Shown here: piece after piece, positions 17,832 through 28,770 of the stretch | How the letters are laid out: the number at the start of each line of letters is the position of its first letter | How positions within the stretch are numbered: the stretch's first letter is position 1 | NCBI RefSeq assembly: GCF_030159095.1 | Contig: NZ_BRXS01000006.1 | Location: forward strand, 558,001-622,000 | DNA: 64,000 nt | Direction: 5' to 3' | From: Roseisolibacter agri | GTDB taxonomy: Bacteria > Gemmatimonadota > Gemmatimonadetes > Gemmatimonadales > Gemmatimonadaceae | Notes under the pieces: model-generated | Databases searched by the model: none | Seen by the model: only the letters and a program-made list of their open reading frames with translations | Told to the model about the DNA's origin: nothing | Position numbers and translations under genes: made by a program

Positions 17832-19222
17832 TAGTAGCCGAAGACGATCGCCATCTCGTCCTCGCTGGTCAGCCCGAACCGGAGCGTCCGCGCGGTCGTG
17901 TTGAGGAACGTCACCTCGGACACGAGGGCCTCGCCGCGGCGCAGGACGAGCGGCGAGGCGTACGTCGTCATCACCGGGTGCTCCCAATCGGTGTTCTCGT
18001 ACACGATCTCGCCGTTTCGCGCCCCGCCCTTCACGCGCACCACGAAGCGCTCGCCGCGGCTGTGCATGTGCGACGTCAGCGCGAACACGGTGAGCACGGA
18101 GTCGCGCAGCGGCAGCGCCGCGCTACCGACCACGAACTCCTTCGTCACCGTCGTGCGCTGCCCGGCGGGGAGCGAGAAGCTGGTGTTCCCGAGGTCGAGC
18201 GTGGACGCGGCGCGCTGCACCCGCGCCCGATCGATGGTGTGGAGGTTCGCGTAGGCCTCGCCGGCCATGGGCGCGGCGCCGCGGTTCACGTAGTGCACGT
18301 TGACGTCGAGCGCCGCGTTGGCGCGCAGCCGGAGCGCGACGCCGGGCGGGAACTGGTACGCGAAGCTCGTCGTCATCGAGCCGGCGACGAAGACGTGGCA
18401 CGCCATGGGCGCCATCGCCAGCGTGTTCATGCTGCCATCCGGGTTGCGGATGTCCCGCACGTTCCCGGGCGTGACGCCCGCGAGCGCGAGCACCTGCGGC
18501 ACGCAGAGCGGCGACCGCCCCGGGTCGAAGTCGTAGAGCAGCAGGTGGTGGCTCCCCGGCCGCATGCGGAACTCGAACCGGTCGACGAAGACCTCCTCCG
18601 CGTTGCCGAGCGGACGCAGCACGAACAGCTCGCGCTCGAACGCGGGGGCGACCGCGAAGCTGTCGACGGCCAGCTGCACGCCGCTCGCCGGGCGCGCCAG
18701 CGGCACGAAGGGCGGCAGCGTCTGCGCGGTGCGATCGTCCAGCAGCGACGCCGCCGCGACGGCCCCCTCGCGCGGCGCGCCCGCGGCGATCCACTGGCGC
18801 ACGAACTCGAGCTCCCCCGCCGCCAGGCCGCGCGTAGTGCCGAGGGGCATCGGGTTGCCGTAGTCGGCCGCGTGGTGGCCGGGCGTCCAGACGAGCTTGT
18901 GGTACAGCAGGCTGCTGTCCGGCTTCCCGGCCGCGACGCGCAGCAGGCCATCGCGCCGCGCGTTGGCGTTGGTGGGCCGGACGCCGACCAGCGCGCCATA
19001 CGCGCTCCCCGCGTCGAGCACGAGCCCGGACTGCGCCGCGGACGGTGAGCCCGCCGTGTGGCATCCCGCGCACTGCGGCGTCAGGACGCGCGTCTGCAGG
19101 AGGGCGAAGCTCGCCGCCCCGGGTCCCGTGCCCCCGGACGGCGCGTCGCCGGTCGGCACCTCGGCGCCCGCGCACGCGGCCGCGAGCAGGGCGAGCGGAA
19201 CGAGCCGGAACGCGGAGCGCAT
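17825..19222 (-). CDS. lipoprotein with c-type heme motif and copper type II monooxygenase-like domain
   Basis: The 465-residue protein has a lipoprotein signal (LLAAACAGAEVP), a CAGCH heme-binding motif at residues 51-55 within a cytochrome-c-like domain, then a region with spaced histidines typical of copper type II ascorbate-dependent monooxygenase-like proteins: GSHHLLLYDF, VNVHYVN and SHMHSRGERF. Such fusions are expected to be periplasmic or surface redox proteins, with heme delivering electrons to a copper site. The substrate is unknown. The ATG at 19222 is set by the signal peptide. It is followed by the convergent gene at 17355. Confidence 0.8.
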   Translation of the reverse strand: MRSAFRLVPLALLAAACAGAEVPTGDAPSGGTGPGAASFALLQTRVLTPQCAGCHTAGSPSAAQSGLVLDAGSAYGALVGVRPTNANARRDGLLRVAAGKPDSSLLYHKLVWTPGHHAADYGNPMPLGTTRGLAAGELEFVRQWIAAGAPREGAVAAASLLDDRTAQTLPPFVPLARPASGVQLAVDSFAVAPAFERELFVLRPLGNAEEVFVDRFEFRMRPGSHHLLLYDFDPGRSPLCVPQVLALAGVTPGNVRDIRNPDGSMNTLAMAPMACHVFVAGSMTTSFAYQFPPGVALRLRANAALDVNVHYVNRGAAPMAGEAYANLHTIDRARVQRAASTLDLGNTSFSLPAGQRTTVTKEFVVGSAALPLRDSVLTVFALTSHMHSRGERFVVRVKGGARNGEIVYENTDWEHPVMTTYASPLVLRRGEALVSEVTFLNTTARTLRFGLTSEDEMAIVFGYYY

Positions 19223-19257
19223 GGGCGAACGCGGTGTCGAGGAGGCGGGCGGGACGA

Positions 19258-19668
19258 TCAGTCGGGGGCCGCGTCCGCGGCCGCCAGCTGGAACCTGGGG
19301 ATGATCGCGTCGAAGCGCGAGCCGTCCGCGCGCACGAAGCGGTACTCGCCCTCCATCCAGCCGCTCTCGGACTTCAGCACGCAGAAGCTGCGGTACTCGT
19401 GCACGCGCCCGGGCGCGATGACCGGCTGCTCGCCGACGACGCCCTCGCCCTCGACCTGCGTGTCCTCGCCGACGTCGTCGTGGATGTTCCAGCGCCGCGT
19501 GAGCAGCTGCGCCGCCTGGTCGCCGACGTTCTCGATGCGCACGTGGTAGGCGAACACGAACTGCGCGGCGCCCGGCCGCGACTGCTCGCGCAGGAACGAG
19601 GGCCGCACCGTGATGCGGATCCCCTCCGTCTGGCGGTGGAAGAACGGGCGCGCGCGCATCGCCGTCAT
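19258..19668 (-). CDS. apaG: ApaG domain protein
   Basis: The 136-residue protein is a complete ApaG fold: GIRITVRPSFLREQSRPGAA, FAYHVRIENVGDQAAQLLTR and EYRSFCVLKSESGWMEGEYR. The family is linked to Co2+/Mg2+ homeostasis in enterics by genetics, but its biochemistry is poorly known. The ATG at 19668 overlaps the upstream gene stop as ATGA (19665-19668), so translation is coupled. Confidence 0.93.
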   Translation of the reverse strand: MTAMRARPFFHRQTEGIRITVRPSFLREQSRPGAAQFVFAYHVRIENVGDQAAQLLTRRWNIHDDVGEDTQVEGEGVVGEQPVIAPGRVHEYRSFCVLKSESGWMEGEYRFVRADGSRFDAIIPRFQLAAADAAPD

Positions 19669-21209
19669 CGCGTGGCGACGCGCACGTCGAGCCGCGCGGG
19701 CGCGCCGGCGCGCCCCGCGCGATCGAGCCCGAACACCAGCACCTCGTCGGGCGCGCCGCGCGTGGCGGGCGCCGGCGCCGCGGTGCGCGCGCGCGCGCCC
19801 GGCACGACCTCGGTGGTCCAGAGCGCGCCGTGGCGCGAGCGCACGACCCACTGCCACGGCCGCGCCTCGCCCGCGGCGGGCGACAGCTCCAGCTCCGCGC
19901 GCCCTGGCGCAGCGCCCGTCGCCAGACGCACGCGCGGCTGCCCCGGCGCGCGCCCCGGCATCCACGGCGACTCGGGGATGAGCGCGGGCTCCGCGTACGC
20001 GCCGACCGCGAGCGAGTCCGCGAGCCCGCCCTGGTTGCGCATCAGCGCCTTCATGCTGAAGTGCACGTTCCCCGTCGCGCCGCGCTGCGCGCGCGTGAGC
20101 CGGATCTGCGAGTCGATCTCCGCGACCGTGAACGCCTGCGGGCTGCCGTCGTTGACGCGCGACGTGAAGTTGCCCGGCCAGACGTGGCGGCCGTGCACGT
20201 TCTGCTCGGTCCACCACTTCAACAGCATCGGGTAGCTCTGCTGCGGCGCGCTGATCTTCCAGTACAGCTGCGGCGTCCAGTAGTCCATCCACCCCGCGCG
20301 CAGCCACTTCCCCGCGTCGGCGTAGAGCTCCGAGTACTGGTCGAAGCAGCACGCCTTCTCCGGGCGGCCCGGACGCTCGATGCCGAACGGGCTGATGCCG
20401 ACCTTCACCCACGGCTTGGCCTTCTTCACCTCACCGTACATGCGCTCGACGAAGACGTCGACGTTGTGGCGGCGCCAGTCGTCGCGGCCCAGCGTCCCGC
20501 CGCCCGCGACGTAGCGCGCATAGCTCGCGCTGTCCGGGAAGTCGAGCGGCTTCCCCCCGGGGCCGGCCACCTTGTACGGATAGAAGTAGTCGTCGATGTG
20601 CACGCCGTCGACGTCGTAGCGCTTCACCACGTCCATGATGACGCGCAGCGAGTGCGCCTGCGTCTCGGGCTCGCCCGGGTCCATCCACTGCAGCTGCCCG
20701 TACTGGCGCACCAGCTGCGGCACCGTGCGGCTGACGTGCGTCGCGGCGACCGGCGACTTCGCGCCCACCTGCCGCGCGCGGTACGGGTTGAACCAGGCGT
20801 GCATCTCGAGCCCGCGCTCGTGCGCCTCGCGCACCGCGAACGCGAGCGGATCCCACGCGGGCGACGGCGCGCGGCCCATCTCGCCGGTCAAATACTCCGT
20901 CCACGGCTCCAGCGACGACGGATAGATCGCGTCGGTGGACGGCCGCACCTGCAGCACGATGGCGTTGAGGTTCAGCGCCTTCGCGCGGTCGAGGATCGCG
21001 AGCAGCTCCTGCTGCTGCTGCTCGGTCGGGAGCCCCGGGCGCGACGGCCAGTCGATGTTGGCGACGGTCGCGACCCACACGCCGCGGAACTCGCGCGCCA
21101 GCGGCGGCGCCGCCGTGACGCCGGCAGCGGGCGTGGTGATGGGCCGGAGCGCGGGCGCGCACGCCGCGAGGGCGAGGGCGGCGGCGAGAGCGAGCGGAAC
21201 GGAGCGCAT
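19665..21209 (-). CDS. secreted glycoside hydrolase-like (GHL10/DUF187) lipoprotein
   Basis: The 514-residue protein has a lipoprotein signal (LALAACAPALR) and a TIM-barrel of the GHL10 type: EFRGVWVATVANIDWPSRPG, LNAIVLQVRPSTDAIYPSSL, GLEMHAWFNPYRAR and DGVHIDDYFYPY. The Asp pair in HIDDYF corresponds to the conserved acidic motif of the family. A beta-sandwich-like tail follows after about residue 420. It likely acts on cell-surface or environmental glycans; the substrate is unproven. The start at 21209 is chosen for the signal peptide, although the frame is open to 21335. It overlaps apaG by four bases. Confidence 0.88.
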   Translation of the reverse strand: MRSVPLALAAALALAACAPALRPITTPAAGVTAAPPLAREFRGVWVATVANIDWPSRPGLPTEQQQQELLAILDRAKALNLNAIVLQVRPSTDAIYPSSLEPWTEYLTGEMGRAPSPAWDPLAFAVREAHERGLEMHAWFNPYRARQVGAKSPVAATHVSRTVPQLVRQYGQLQWMDPGEPETQAHSLRVIMDVVKRYDVDGVHIDDYFYPYKVAGPGGKPLDFPDSASYARYVAGGGTLGRDDWRRHNVDVFVERMYGEVKKAKPWVKVGISPFGIERPGRPEKACCFDQYSELYADAGKWLRAGWMDYWTPQLYWKISAPQQSYPMLLKWWTEQNVHGRHVWPGNFTSRVNDGSPQAFTVAEIDSQIRLTRAQRGATGNVHFSMKALMRNQGGLADSLAVGAYAEPALIPESPWMPGRAPGQPRVRLATGAAPGRAELELSPAAGEARPWQWVVRSRHGALWTTEVVPGARARTAAPAPATRGAPDEVLVFGLDRAGRAGAPARLDVRVATR

Positions 21210-21294
21210 GGACACGCGGCGACGACGGCGGAAGGGGCTGGGGAACCCCCAAGATAGGCGCCGCGCCGCCGCTGCTGTACCGCGCGTGCCCCAG

Positions 21295-22653
21295 CTAGCG
21301 CCGGCCGAGCGCCGCCAGCACCTCGCGCGCCGCACGCTGCCCGCTCAGGAGCGCGCCGTGCACCGTGCCGGTGTTCCCCCCGGCCGCCGTCGCCTCGCCG
21401 GCGAAGAAGAGCGTGTCGTCGAGCGGCCGGGCGAGCGCCGCGCCGGCGTCCGCGCCGCCGACCCGCGCGTAGCTGTAGGCGCCGCGCGCGAACGGATCGT
21501 CGCTCCAGTCGTGCGTGTGCACGTCCACCAGCTCGGCCCGCACGTCCGCCGGGTCGCGTCCGAGCGTCGTCGCCAGCGACGCGATGCACCGCTCGGTGAG
21601 CGCCTCGCGGTCCAGCGCCGCCATCGCCGCGCCGCGCGGCCCGCCGATCCACGCCACCAGCAGCGGCGTGCGGAGCGCGCGCTGCGTCCACCACACGGGC
21701 ACGGGCTGCTCGGGCGCGTGCACGAACGACAGCTGCAACGGATCGACGTCGTCCGCCAGCGCGGGCACGTACTCGCGCTCCTCCCAGAAGCGCCGGCGGA
21801 AGCGCAGCACCACGCGCGTCACGTGGCCGGCGCCGATCCGCGCCAGCGCGTCGCGCTTGGCGTCCAGCGGCGGCTCGAAGGCGACGGCGCCGTCGGCGTC
21901 CGGGCGCGACGCCAGCACGCCCACGGGCAGCGTCACGATGCACGCCGCCGCGTCGAACACCGACTCGCTGCGCGCGTCGGGGCCGTGCGCCTCGACGCGC
22001 ACGTGACCGGCGCTCCAGCGCACGCGGTGCGCGACGGTGCGGAGCCGCACGCGCGGCGGCGCGCCCGCCCCCTCGTGCAGCCAGGCCGCGACGCGATCGT
22101 AGCCGTCGACCACGCGGAACGCCTGGTCGTTGCCCGACGCCGCGCCCTCGGCGCGCGCGAGCCCGTGCACGCCCACGTCGTCGATGGGCGCGGCGTGGAA
22201 GCCCTCGACGTACGACGCCGCGAGCCGCCGCGCGTCCGCGTGCGCCGCGTCGGCGAAGCGCGCATCCAGGAACTCCGCGAACGAGCGGTCGGGCCCCCGC
22301 GCCTCCTGGTCCAGTGCGCCGAGCACGGCGCCGAGCGCGCCGCCGAAGTCCTCGCGCTCCTCCAGTCGCCCGCCGTCGAAGGTGACGTGGTCCTCCGCCG
22401 CGTCGACCACGCGCAGCCGCGCGGCGTCCAGCACCGCCCACAGCTCGGCCGGCGTGCCGTGCACGAACTCCGCGCCCAGCTCGATCGGCGTGGCGAGGTC
22501 TTCGCGGCGTTGCGTCAGCACCCGCCCCCCGATGCGGTCGCGCGCCTCGAGCACGAGCACGCGGCGGCCGGCGTCGACGAGCACGCGCGCGGCCGCGAGA
22601 CCGGCCACGCCCGCGCCGAGGACGAGGACTTCGGGAGCGAGGGAATCCGTCAT
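21295..22653 (-). CDS. flavin-containing amine oxidase
   Basis: The 452-residue protein has an N-terminal dinucleotide fold [20 protein letters not shown], followed by [11 protein letters not shown], and the FAD C-terminal motif [20 protein letters not shown]. These define the monoamine/polyamine oxidase family, which oxidises amines to imines with release of H2O2. Substrate specificity cannot be read from the sequence. The ATG at 22653 ([10 protein letters not shown]) precedes the Rossmann fold directly. It lies 46 bp downstream of the aminotransferase gene and may be co-transcribed with it. Confidence 0.9.
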   Translation of the reverse strand: MTDSLAPEVLVLGAGVAGLAAARVLVDAGRRVLVLEARDRIGGRVLTQRREDLATPIELGAEFVHGTPAELWAVLDAARLRVVDAAEDHVTFDGGRLEEREDFGGALGAVLGALDQEARGPDRSFAEFLDARFADAAHADARRLAASYVEGFHAAPIDDVGVHGLARAEGAASGNDQAFRVVDGYDRVAAWLHEGAGAPPRVRLRTVAHRVRWSAGHVRVEAHGPDARSESVFDAAACIVTLPVGVLASRPDADGAVAFEPPLDAKRDALARIGAGHVTRVVLRFRRRFWEEREYVPALADDVDPLQLSFVHAPEQPVPVWWTQRALRTPLLVAWIGGPRGAAMAALDREALTERCIASLATTLGRDPADVRAELVDVHTHDWSDDPFARGAYSYARVGGADAGAALARPLDDTLFFAGEATAAGGNTGTVHGALLSGQRAAREVLAALGRR

Positions 22654-22699
22654 GGCCGCGCGTGGCGGCAAGCCACGTGCCTCGTGACGTGCCGGGTGC

Positions 22700-23902
22700 T
22701 CAGGCGCGCGCCGCGGCCAGGCTGTCCTCGCCGGTCATGCTCGCGAGCACGCGGCCCGCGCGCCGCGCGGCCTCCGCCATGCGCTCCGGTGGGACGATGA
22801 ACGAGATGCGGAAGAAGCCCTCGCCGCCCGCGCCGAAGCTCGCGCCCGCGAGCGTGATCACGCCCTCCTCGTCCATCAGCCGGTCGCTGAACGCGCGGCT
22901 CGACACCCCCTCGGGCAGCGGCACCCAGAGGTACATCGACGCGCGCGGCACCTCGCACGCGAAGCCGGCCTCGCGGAACGCCGCCACCGCCGCGTCACGC
23001 CGCTCGCGGAAGACGGCGACGTTGCCCGGGACGAACTCTGCCCAGCTCTCCAGCGCCGCGACGCCCGCGGCCTGGATCGCCATGAACGAGCCCGTGTCGA
23101 CGAACGACTTCACCTTCGACAGCGCGGCGATGACGGTCGGGTTGCCGACGGCCCACCCCTGCCGCCAGCCGGTCATGTTGTACGTCTTCGAGAGCGAGTG
23201 GAACTCGACCGCCACCTCGCGCGCGCCCGGGATCTCGAAGATGCTCGGCGGCACGTAGCCGTCGAAGGCGAGCTCCGAGTACGCATTGTCGTACACCAGC
23301 AGGATGTCGCGCTCTCGGCACGTGCGGACGACGCGCTCCAGGTAGTCGCGCGGCGCGACGGCGGCCGTCGGGTTGTTCGGGTAGTTCAGGTAGAGGAGCT
23401 TCGTGCGCTGCAGCACCTGCTCCGGCACCTCGTCCAGCTCCACGAGGAACTTCGTGCGCGGGCGCAGCGGGTACGGATACGCCGTCGCCTCGCCCAGCAG
23501 CGTGCCGCCGAGGTACGCGAGGTATCCCGGCTCCGGCACGATCGCGACGTCGCCCCTCTCGAGGTACGCGAGCGCGAGGTGCGTGATGCCTTCCTTGGAG
23601 CCGATGAGCGGGCAGATCTCCGTCACCGGGTCGAAGGCGAGCCCGAATCGGCGCTGCATCCACGCGCTGATGGCCTCGCGGAACGGGAAGTGGCCGAGGC
23701 CGAAGCCGTAGCGGTGCATCGTCGGCACGTCGAGCGCGTCGCGCATCGCCGCGATGGCGGCGGCCGGCGGCGCGAGGTCCGCATCGCCCGCCCCGAGGTC
23801 GATGACGTCCACGCCGCGCTGCAGCAGCTCGCGCTTGCGGATGGGCACGTGCGCGAGCGGGTACGGCGGCAGCGACTGGAAGCGGTGGGCGGGACGGGGC
23901 AT
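22700..23902 (-). CDS. class I/II PLP aminotransferase (LL-DAP/aspartate-aromatic type)
   Basis: The 400-residue enzyme shows the fold-type I pattern: [12 protein letters not shown] near the N-terminus, [22 protein letters not shown] and the PLP lysine K239 in [18 protein letters not shown]. It resembles the LL-diaminopimelate aminotransferase/alanine-aspartate group. Its neighbours hmgA and hppD make an aromatic (tyrosine to 4-hydroxyphenylpyruvate) role plausible, but this is inference from position. It is separated from hmgA by a long hairpin, so it may have its own promoter. Confidence 0.9.
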   Translation of the reverse strand: MPRPAHRFQSLPPYPLAHVPIRKRELLQRGVDVIDLGAGDADLAPPAAAIAAMRDALDVPTMHRYGFGLGHFPFREAISAWMQRRFGLAFDPVTEICPLIGSKEGITHLALAYLERGDVAIVPEPGYLAYLGGTLLGEATAYPYPLRPRTKFLVELDEVPEQVLQRTKLLYLNYPNNPTAAVAPRDYLERVVRTCRERDILLVYDNAYSELAFDGYVPPSIFEIPGAREVAVEFHSLSKTYNMTGWRQGWAVGNPTVIAALSKVKSFVDTGSFMAIQAAGVAALESWAEFVPGNVAVFRERRDAAVAAFREAGFACEVPRASMYLWVPLPEGVSSRAFSDRLMDEEGVITLAGASFGAGGEGFFRISFIVPPERMAEAARRAGRVLASMTGEDSLAAARA

Positions 23903-23929
23903 TGGAATGCTCAGGGATTCGTGAACTCA

Positions 23930-23990
23930 GCGCTCCGCGCTCGGCGCTCGCTCCGTCTCCACGACTGAGCGAGCGCCGAGCGCGGAGCGC
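23930..23990 (-). terminator. 24-bp perfect inverted repeat after hmgA
   Basis: The arms 23930-23953 and 23967-23990 are perfectly complementary around a 13-base loop. The element fills most of the 104-bp gap after the hmgA stop. It probably ends hmgA transcription, but its length and internal repetition of GCGCTC/GCGAGC units also suit a dispersed palindromic repeat. Confidence 0.6.
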
Positions 23991-24006
23991 CGGGCGTCGA
24001 GAATGG

Positions 24007-25244
24007 TCAGTCGGTAAGTGGGAGCGCCACGCTCGGCTGCGGGCTCGCGGCGCCGCCGTTGCCGGCCGCGGCCACGCGCGCGTGCTGCGCCTCGATCCAG
24101 CTGCGATGGTAGCTCTCGTCCTCGGACGGGCGCACGGCCTTCGCGACCTTCAGCGGACGGAACGAGTCCATCATCACGGCCAGCTCGTTGGTGAACTTCT
24201 GGCCGATGCTCGCCTCGTAGCGGCCCGGGTGGGGGCCGTGCGGGATCCCGTCGGGGTGGTGCGTGATCGAGCCGAACTCGATCCCCTTCCGGCTCATGAA
24301 CTCCTCGGAGGCGTAGAAGATCACCTCGTCCGAGTCCACGTTGCTGTGGTTGTACGGCGCCGGGATCGCGTTCTCGCCGAAGTCGTACGGCCGCGGGCAG
24401 AACGAGCAGATCACGAAGCCGTCGCCCTGGAAGGTCTGGTGCACCGGCGGCGGCTGGTGGACGCGTCCGACGATCGGCTCGAAGTCGTGGATGTTGAAGA
24501 TCCACGGATAGAAGTAGCCGTCCCACCCGACGACGTCGAACGGGTGGTGGTCGAGGACGTACTCGTTCAGCGCGTCGAACTGCTTGATGAGGATGGGGAA
24601 GTCGCCCATCTCGTCGTGCGTGCGCAGCTCCGTCGGGCGGCGGATGTCGCGCTCCGAGTACGGCGCGCCCTCCAGCAGCTGCCCGAACTCGTTGCGGTAG
24701 CGCTTGGGCCAGCGCACGTGCCCGCGGCTCTCCATCACCAGGAACTTGCTCGGCTTCGACAGGTCGAGCTTCCACCGGTGCATGATGCCACGGTGGATCA
24801 CGACGTAGTCGCCCTCGCGGTACGGCAGGTCGCCGTACTGCGTCTCCAGCGTCCCCTGCCCCTTCGCGACGTACACCACCTCGTCCGCCTGCGCGTTGCG
24901 GTAGAAGTGCGCGTCCTGCTCGTCCGGCTCGACGTACAGCATGCCGATGTCCGCGTTGAACAGGAGCGGCGTGCGGTCGAGCGTCGGCGAGCCGCCCTTG
25001 GGCAGCTGCGCCGTGCGGAAGTGGCGGTGCTTGAGCGTCTGGTCGTCGTCGGCCTCCCACACGAGGTCGCGCAGCTTGCGCACGCTCTTCACCGTGGTCG
25101 GCGGATGCACGTGGTACAGCAGCGCCGACGTGCCCGTGAAGCCCTCGTGCCCGACCAGCTGCTCGGAGTAGATCCCGCCATCCGGCTTCCGCATGGCGGT
25201 GTGGCGCTTGGGCGGGACCTGGCCGAGCGTGTGGTAGATGGGCA

Positions 25245-25245
<1 letters not shown>
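24007..25245 (-). CDS. hmgA: homogentisate 1,2-dioxygenase
   Basis: The 412-residue protein opens the homogentisate ring to maleylacetoacetate using Fe(II) and O2. Landmarks include VPPKRHTAMRKPDGGIYSEQ, a cupin core (DYVVIHRGIMHRWKL) and the metal-site text HHPDGIPHGPHPGRYEASIG, with the acidic ligand in RYEAS. The length is near the family norm for the bacterial branch. The ATG shares one base with the hppD stop (TGATG at 25243-25247), so the two consecutive enzymes of tyrosine degradation are translationally coupled. Maleylacetoacetate isomerase and fumarylacetoacetase are not in the window. Confidence 0.96.
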
Positions 25246-26494
<1,249 letters not shown>

Positions 26495-26522
26495 CTGCCC
26501 CTCCCTCGTGTCCCGGGGTGGC

Positions 26523-26544
26523 GGCCGGCGCGCGCGCGCCGGCC
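26523..26544. terminator. 22-bp GC palindrome after paaZ
   Basis: A perfect self-complementary 22-bp palindrome (GGCCGGCGCGC and its mirror) lies 62 bp after the paaZ stop and upstream of hppD. With no loop or U-tract it could be a weak terminator or simply a low-complexity GC block. Confidence 0.3.
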
Positions 26545-26606
26545 TCGCTCCCCAAAGATGGCGCGCGGCCGGGCGCGGTCCAGCGCCCGGTCCGGTCGCC
26601 GCCGGC

Positions 26607-28766
26607 TCACGTCATGCGCGCCGGCGCGTTGCCGGGCTGCTCCGTGACGGTCACGGCCGGGGCGGCCACGCCGTCGCCGGCCTGCTCTCCTGCTCCGTTC
26701 GAAGCGGCCGGCGGCCCGTCCAGCGGATACAGCCGCTTCACCAGCGTCAGCACCGTGTACAGCGCCACCGCCTCGCCGTCCTGGTTGGAGACCTCGACGT
26801 CCCAGGCCACGACGCCCTGCGGGATCTGGTCCTCGCGGTCGTCCTTGGCCGCCTTGCTCTTGCACGTCAGGCGCACCTGCAGCGTGTCGCCCGCGTACAC
26901 CGGCTTCACGAAGCGCAGCCCCTCGAGGCCGTAGTTGGCGAGCACCGGGCCGGGCGCCGGATCGACGAACAGGCCGGCCGCGGCCGAGACGACGAAGTAG
27001 CCGTGCGCGACGCGCCGCTCGAAGATCGACTCGCGCGCGGCGATGTCGTCGACGTGCGCGTAGAAGTAGTCGCCCGAGATGCCGGCGAAGTTCGTGATGT
27101 CCGCCTCGGTGACCGTGCGGCGGTGCGTCGTCCAGCTCTCGCCGACCTCCAGCTCCTCGAAGTGCTTGCGGAACGGATGCACGCGGTCCTTTCGCTCCGC
27201 CGCGCCGCGCGTCCACTCGCGCGTCACCGCGGCGACCGTCGTCGGCGAGCCCTGGATGGCCGTGCGCTGCATGTAGTGCAGCACGCCGCGCACGCCGCCC
27301 ATCTCCTCACCACCGCCCGCGCGCCCCGGGCCGCCGTGCACGAGGTGCGGCAGCGGCGAGCCGTGGCCGGTGGACTCCTTCGCGGAGTGGCGGTTCGCGA
27401 GCATGAGGCGCCCGTGGTACGCCGCGGTGCCGAGCGCGACGTCGCGCGCCACGCGGTCGTCGGCCGTGAAGAGCGACCCGACGAGCGAGCCGCGCCCGAG
27501 CTTCGCGAGGGCGATCGCCTCGTCGACCGTGTCGTACGGCATGACCGTGTTCACGGGGCCGAACGCCTCGACGTCGTGCGCCTGCGTGCGGTCGAAGGGG
27601 CGGTCGTTGTAGAGCAGCGTGATCGGGAAGAACGCGCCCGCGTCGCGATTCGCGCCCACGACCTCGAACGCGTCGCCGCCGCCGAACGCGATCTCCGCGC
27701 CGGCCTTCAGCGCGTCGAGCGCCTTGCCGACCTCCTTCACCTGCGACCGGCCGGCGAGGGGGCCCATGCGCACGCCCTCGTTCGTGGGGTCGCCCACCGT
27801 CACGCCGCCGAGGCGCTTCGAGAGCGCCTTCACGACGTCGTCGGCGAGGGTGCGCGGCACGAAGGTGCGGCGGATCGCGGTGCACTTCTGCCCCGCCTTC
27901 ACCGTCATCTCGCGCGCGACCTCCTTCACGAACAGGTCGAACTCCTCGCTGCCCGGCGTCGCGTCCGGGCCGAGCATCGAGAAGTTGAGCGAGTCCGCCT
28001 CCTGGTTGTAGCGGACGTTGTGCTCGAGCATCGCGGGCGTCTTCTTCAGCAGCTGCCCGGTCCACGCGCTACCGGTGAACGCGACCGCGTCCTGGCACGT
28101 CAGGTGGTCGAGCAGGTCGCCCGCGCCGCCGACGATCAGCTGGATGCTCCCCTCGGGCAGGATGCGGCTCTCGACCATGGCGCGGAACACCGCCTCGGTG
28201 AGGTAGCTCGTCACCGTCGCGGGCTTCACGATCGCCGGCACGCCGGCGAGCAGCGACGTCGAGAGCTTCTCCAGCATCCCCCAGACGGGGAAGTTGAAGG
28301 CGTTGATCTGGACGGCCACGCCCTCGAGCGGCACGCACAGGTGGCGGCCGACGAAGCCGCCGTTCTTGCTCAGCGTCTCGACCGGGCCGTCGACGAAGAA
28401 CGGCTCGTCGGGGAACTCGCGGCGCCCGCGGCTCGCGTACGCGAACAGCGTCCCGATGCCGCCGTCGATGTCGATCCAGTGGTCCGTCTTGGTGGCCCCC
28501 GTCCACGACGAGATGCGGTAGAACTGCTCCTTCCGCTCCGTCAGGTACAGCGCGAGCGCCTTGAGCATGCGCGCGCGCTGGTGGAAGGTCAGCCGCCGCA
28601 GCGCGGGCCCGCCGACCTCGCGGGCGTAGGTCGCCATCGCCGCGAAGTCGAGCCCCTGGCTCGACGTCTCGCCGAGCGGCTCGCCGGTGACGGCGTTGTA
28701 GAGCGTGGTGAAGTTGCCGCTGCCCTCGACCCACTGGCCGCAGGCGTAGTTGCGCAGGCGCATCAT
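26607..28766 (-). CDS. paaZ: bifunctional oxepin-CoA hydrolase / semialdehyde dehydrogenase PaaZ
   Basis: The 719-residue fusion opens the oxepin-CoA ring and oxidises the resulting aldehyde in the phenylacetate pathway. The N-terminal aldehyde dehydrogenase has its general base E256 (YNQEADSLN) and nucleophile C295 (GQKCTAIRR), the same numbers as in E. coli PaaZ. The C-terminal MaoC-like hydratase (about 535-690) has D566 and H571 in GISGDYFYAHVDD. A Pro/Ala-rich tail follows. Two adjacent ATGs at 28766 and 28763 can start it. It is the last gene of the paaH-I-J-Y-Z run. Confidence 0.96.
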   Translation of the reverse strand: MMRLRNYACGQWVEGSGNFTTLYNAVTGEPLGETSSQGLDFAAMATYAREVGGPALRRLTFHQRARMLKALALYLTERKEQFYRISSWTGATKTDHWIDIDGGIGTLFAYASRGRREFPDEPFFVDGPVETLSKNGGFVGRHLCVPLEGVAVQINAFNFPVWGMLEKLSTSLLAGVPAIVKPATVTSYLTEAVFRAMVESRILPEGSIQLIVGGAGDLLDHLTCQDAVAFTGSAWTGQLLKKTPAMLEHNVRYNQEADSLNFSMLGPDATPGSEEFDLFVKEVAREMTVKAGQKCTAIRRTFVPRTLADDVVKALSKRLGGVTVGDPTNEGVRMGPLAGRSQVKEVGKALDALKAGAEIAFGGGDAFEVVGANRDAGAFFPITLLYNDRPFDRTQAHDVEAFGPVNTVMPYDTVDEAIALAKLGRGSLVGSLFTADDRVARDVALGTAAYHGRLMLANRHSAKESTGHGSPLPHLVHGGPGRAGGGEEMGGVRGVLHYMQRTAIQGSPTTVAAVTREWTRGAAERKDRVHPFRKHFEELEVGESWTTHRRTVTEADITNFAGISGDYFYAHVDDIAARESIFERRVAHGYFVVSAAAGLFVDPAPGPVLANYGLEGLRFVKPVYAGDTLQVRLTCKSKAAKDDREDQIPQGVVAWDVEVSNQDGEAVALYTVLTLVKRLYPLDGPPAASNGAGEQAGDGVAAPAVTVTEQPGNAPARMT

Positions 28767-28770
28767 CGCG

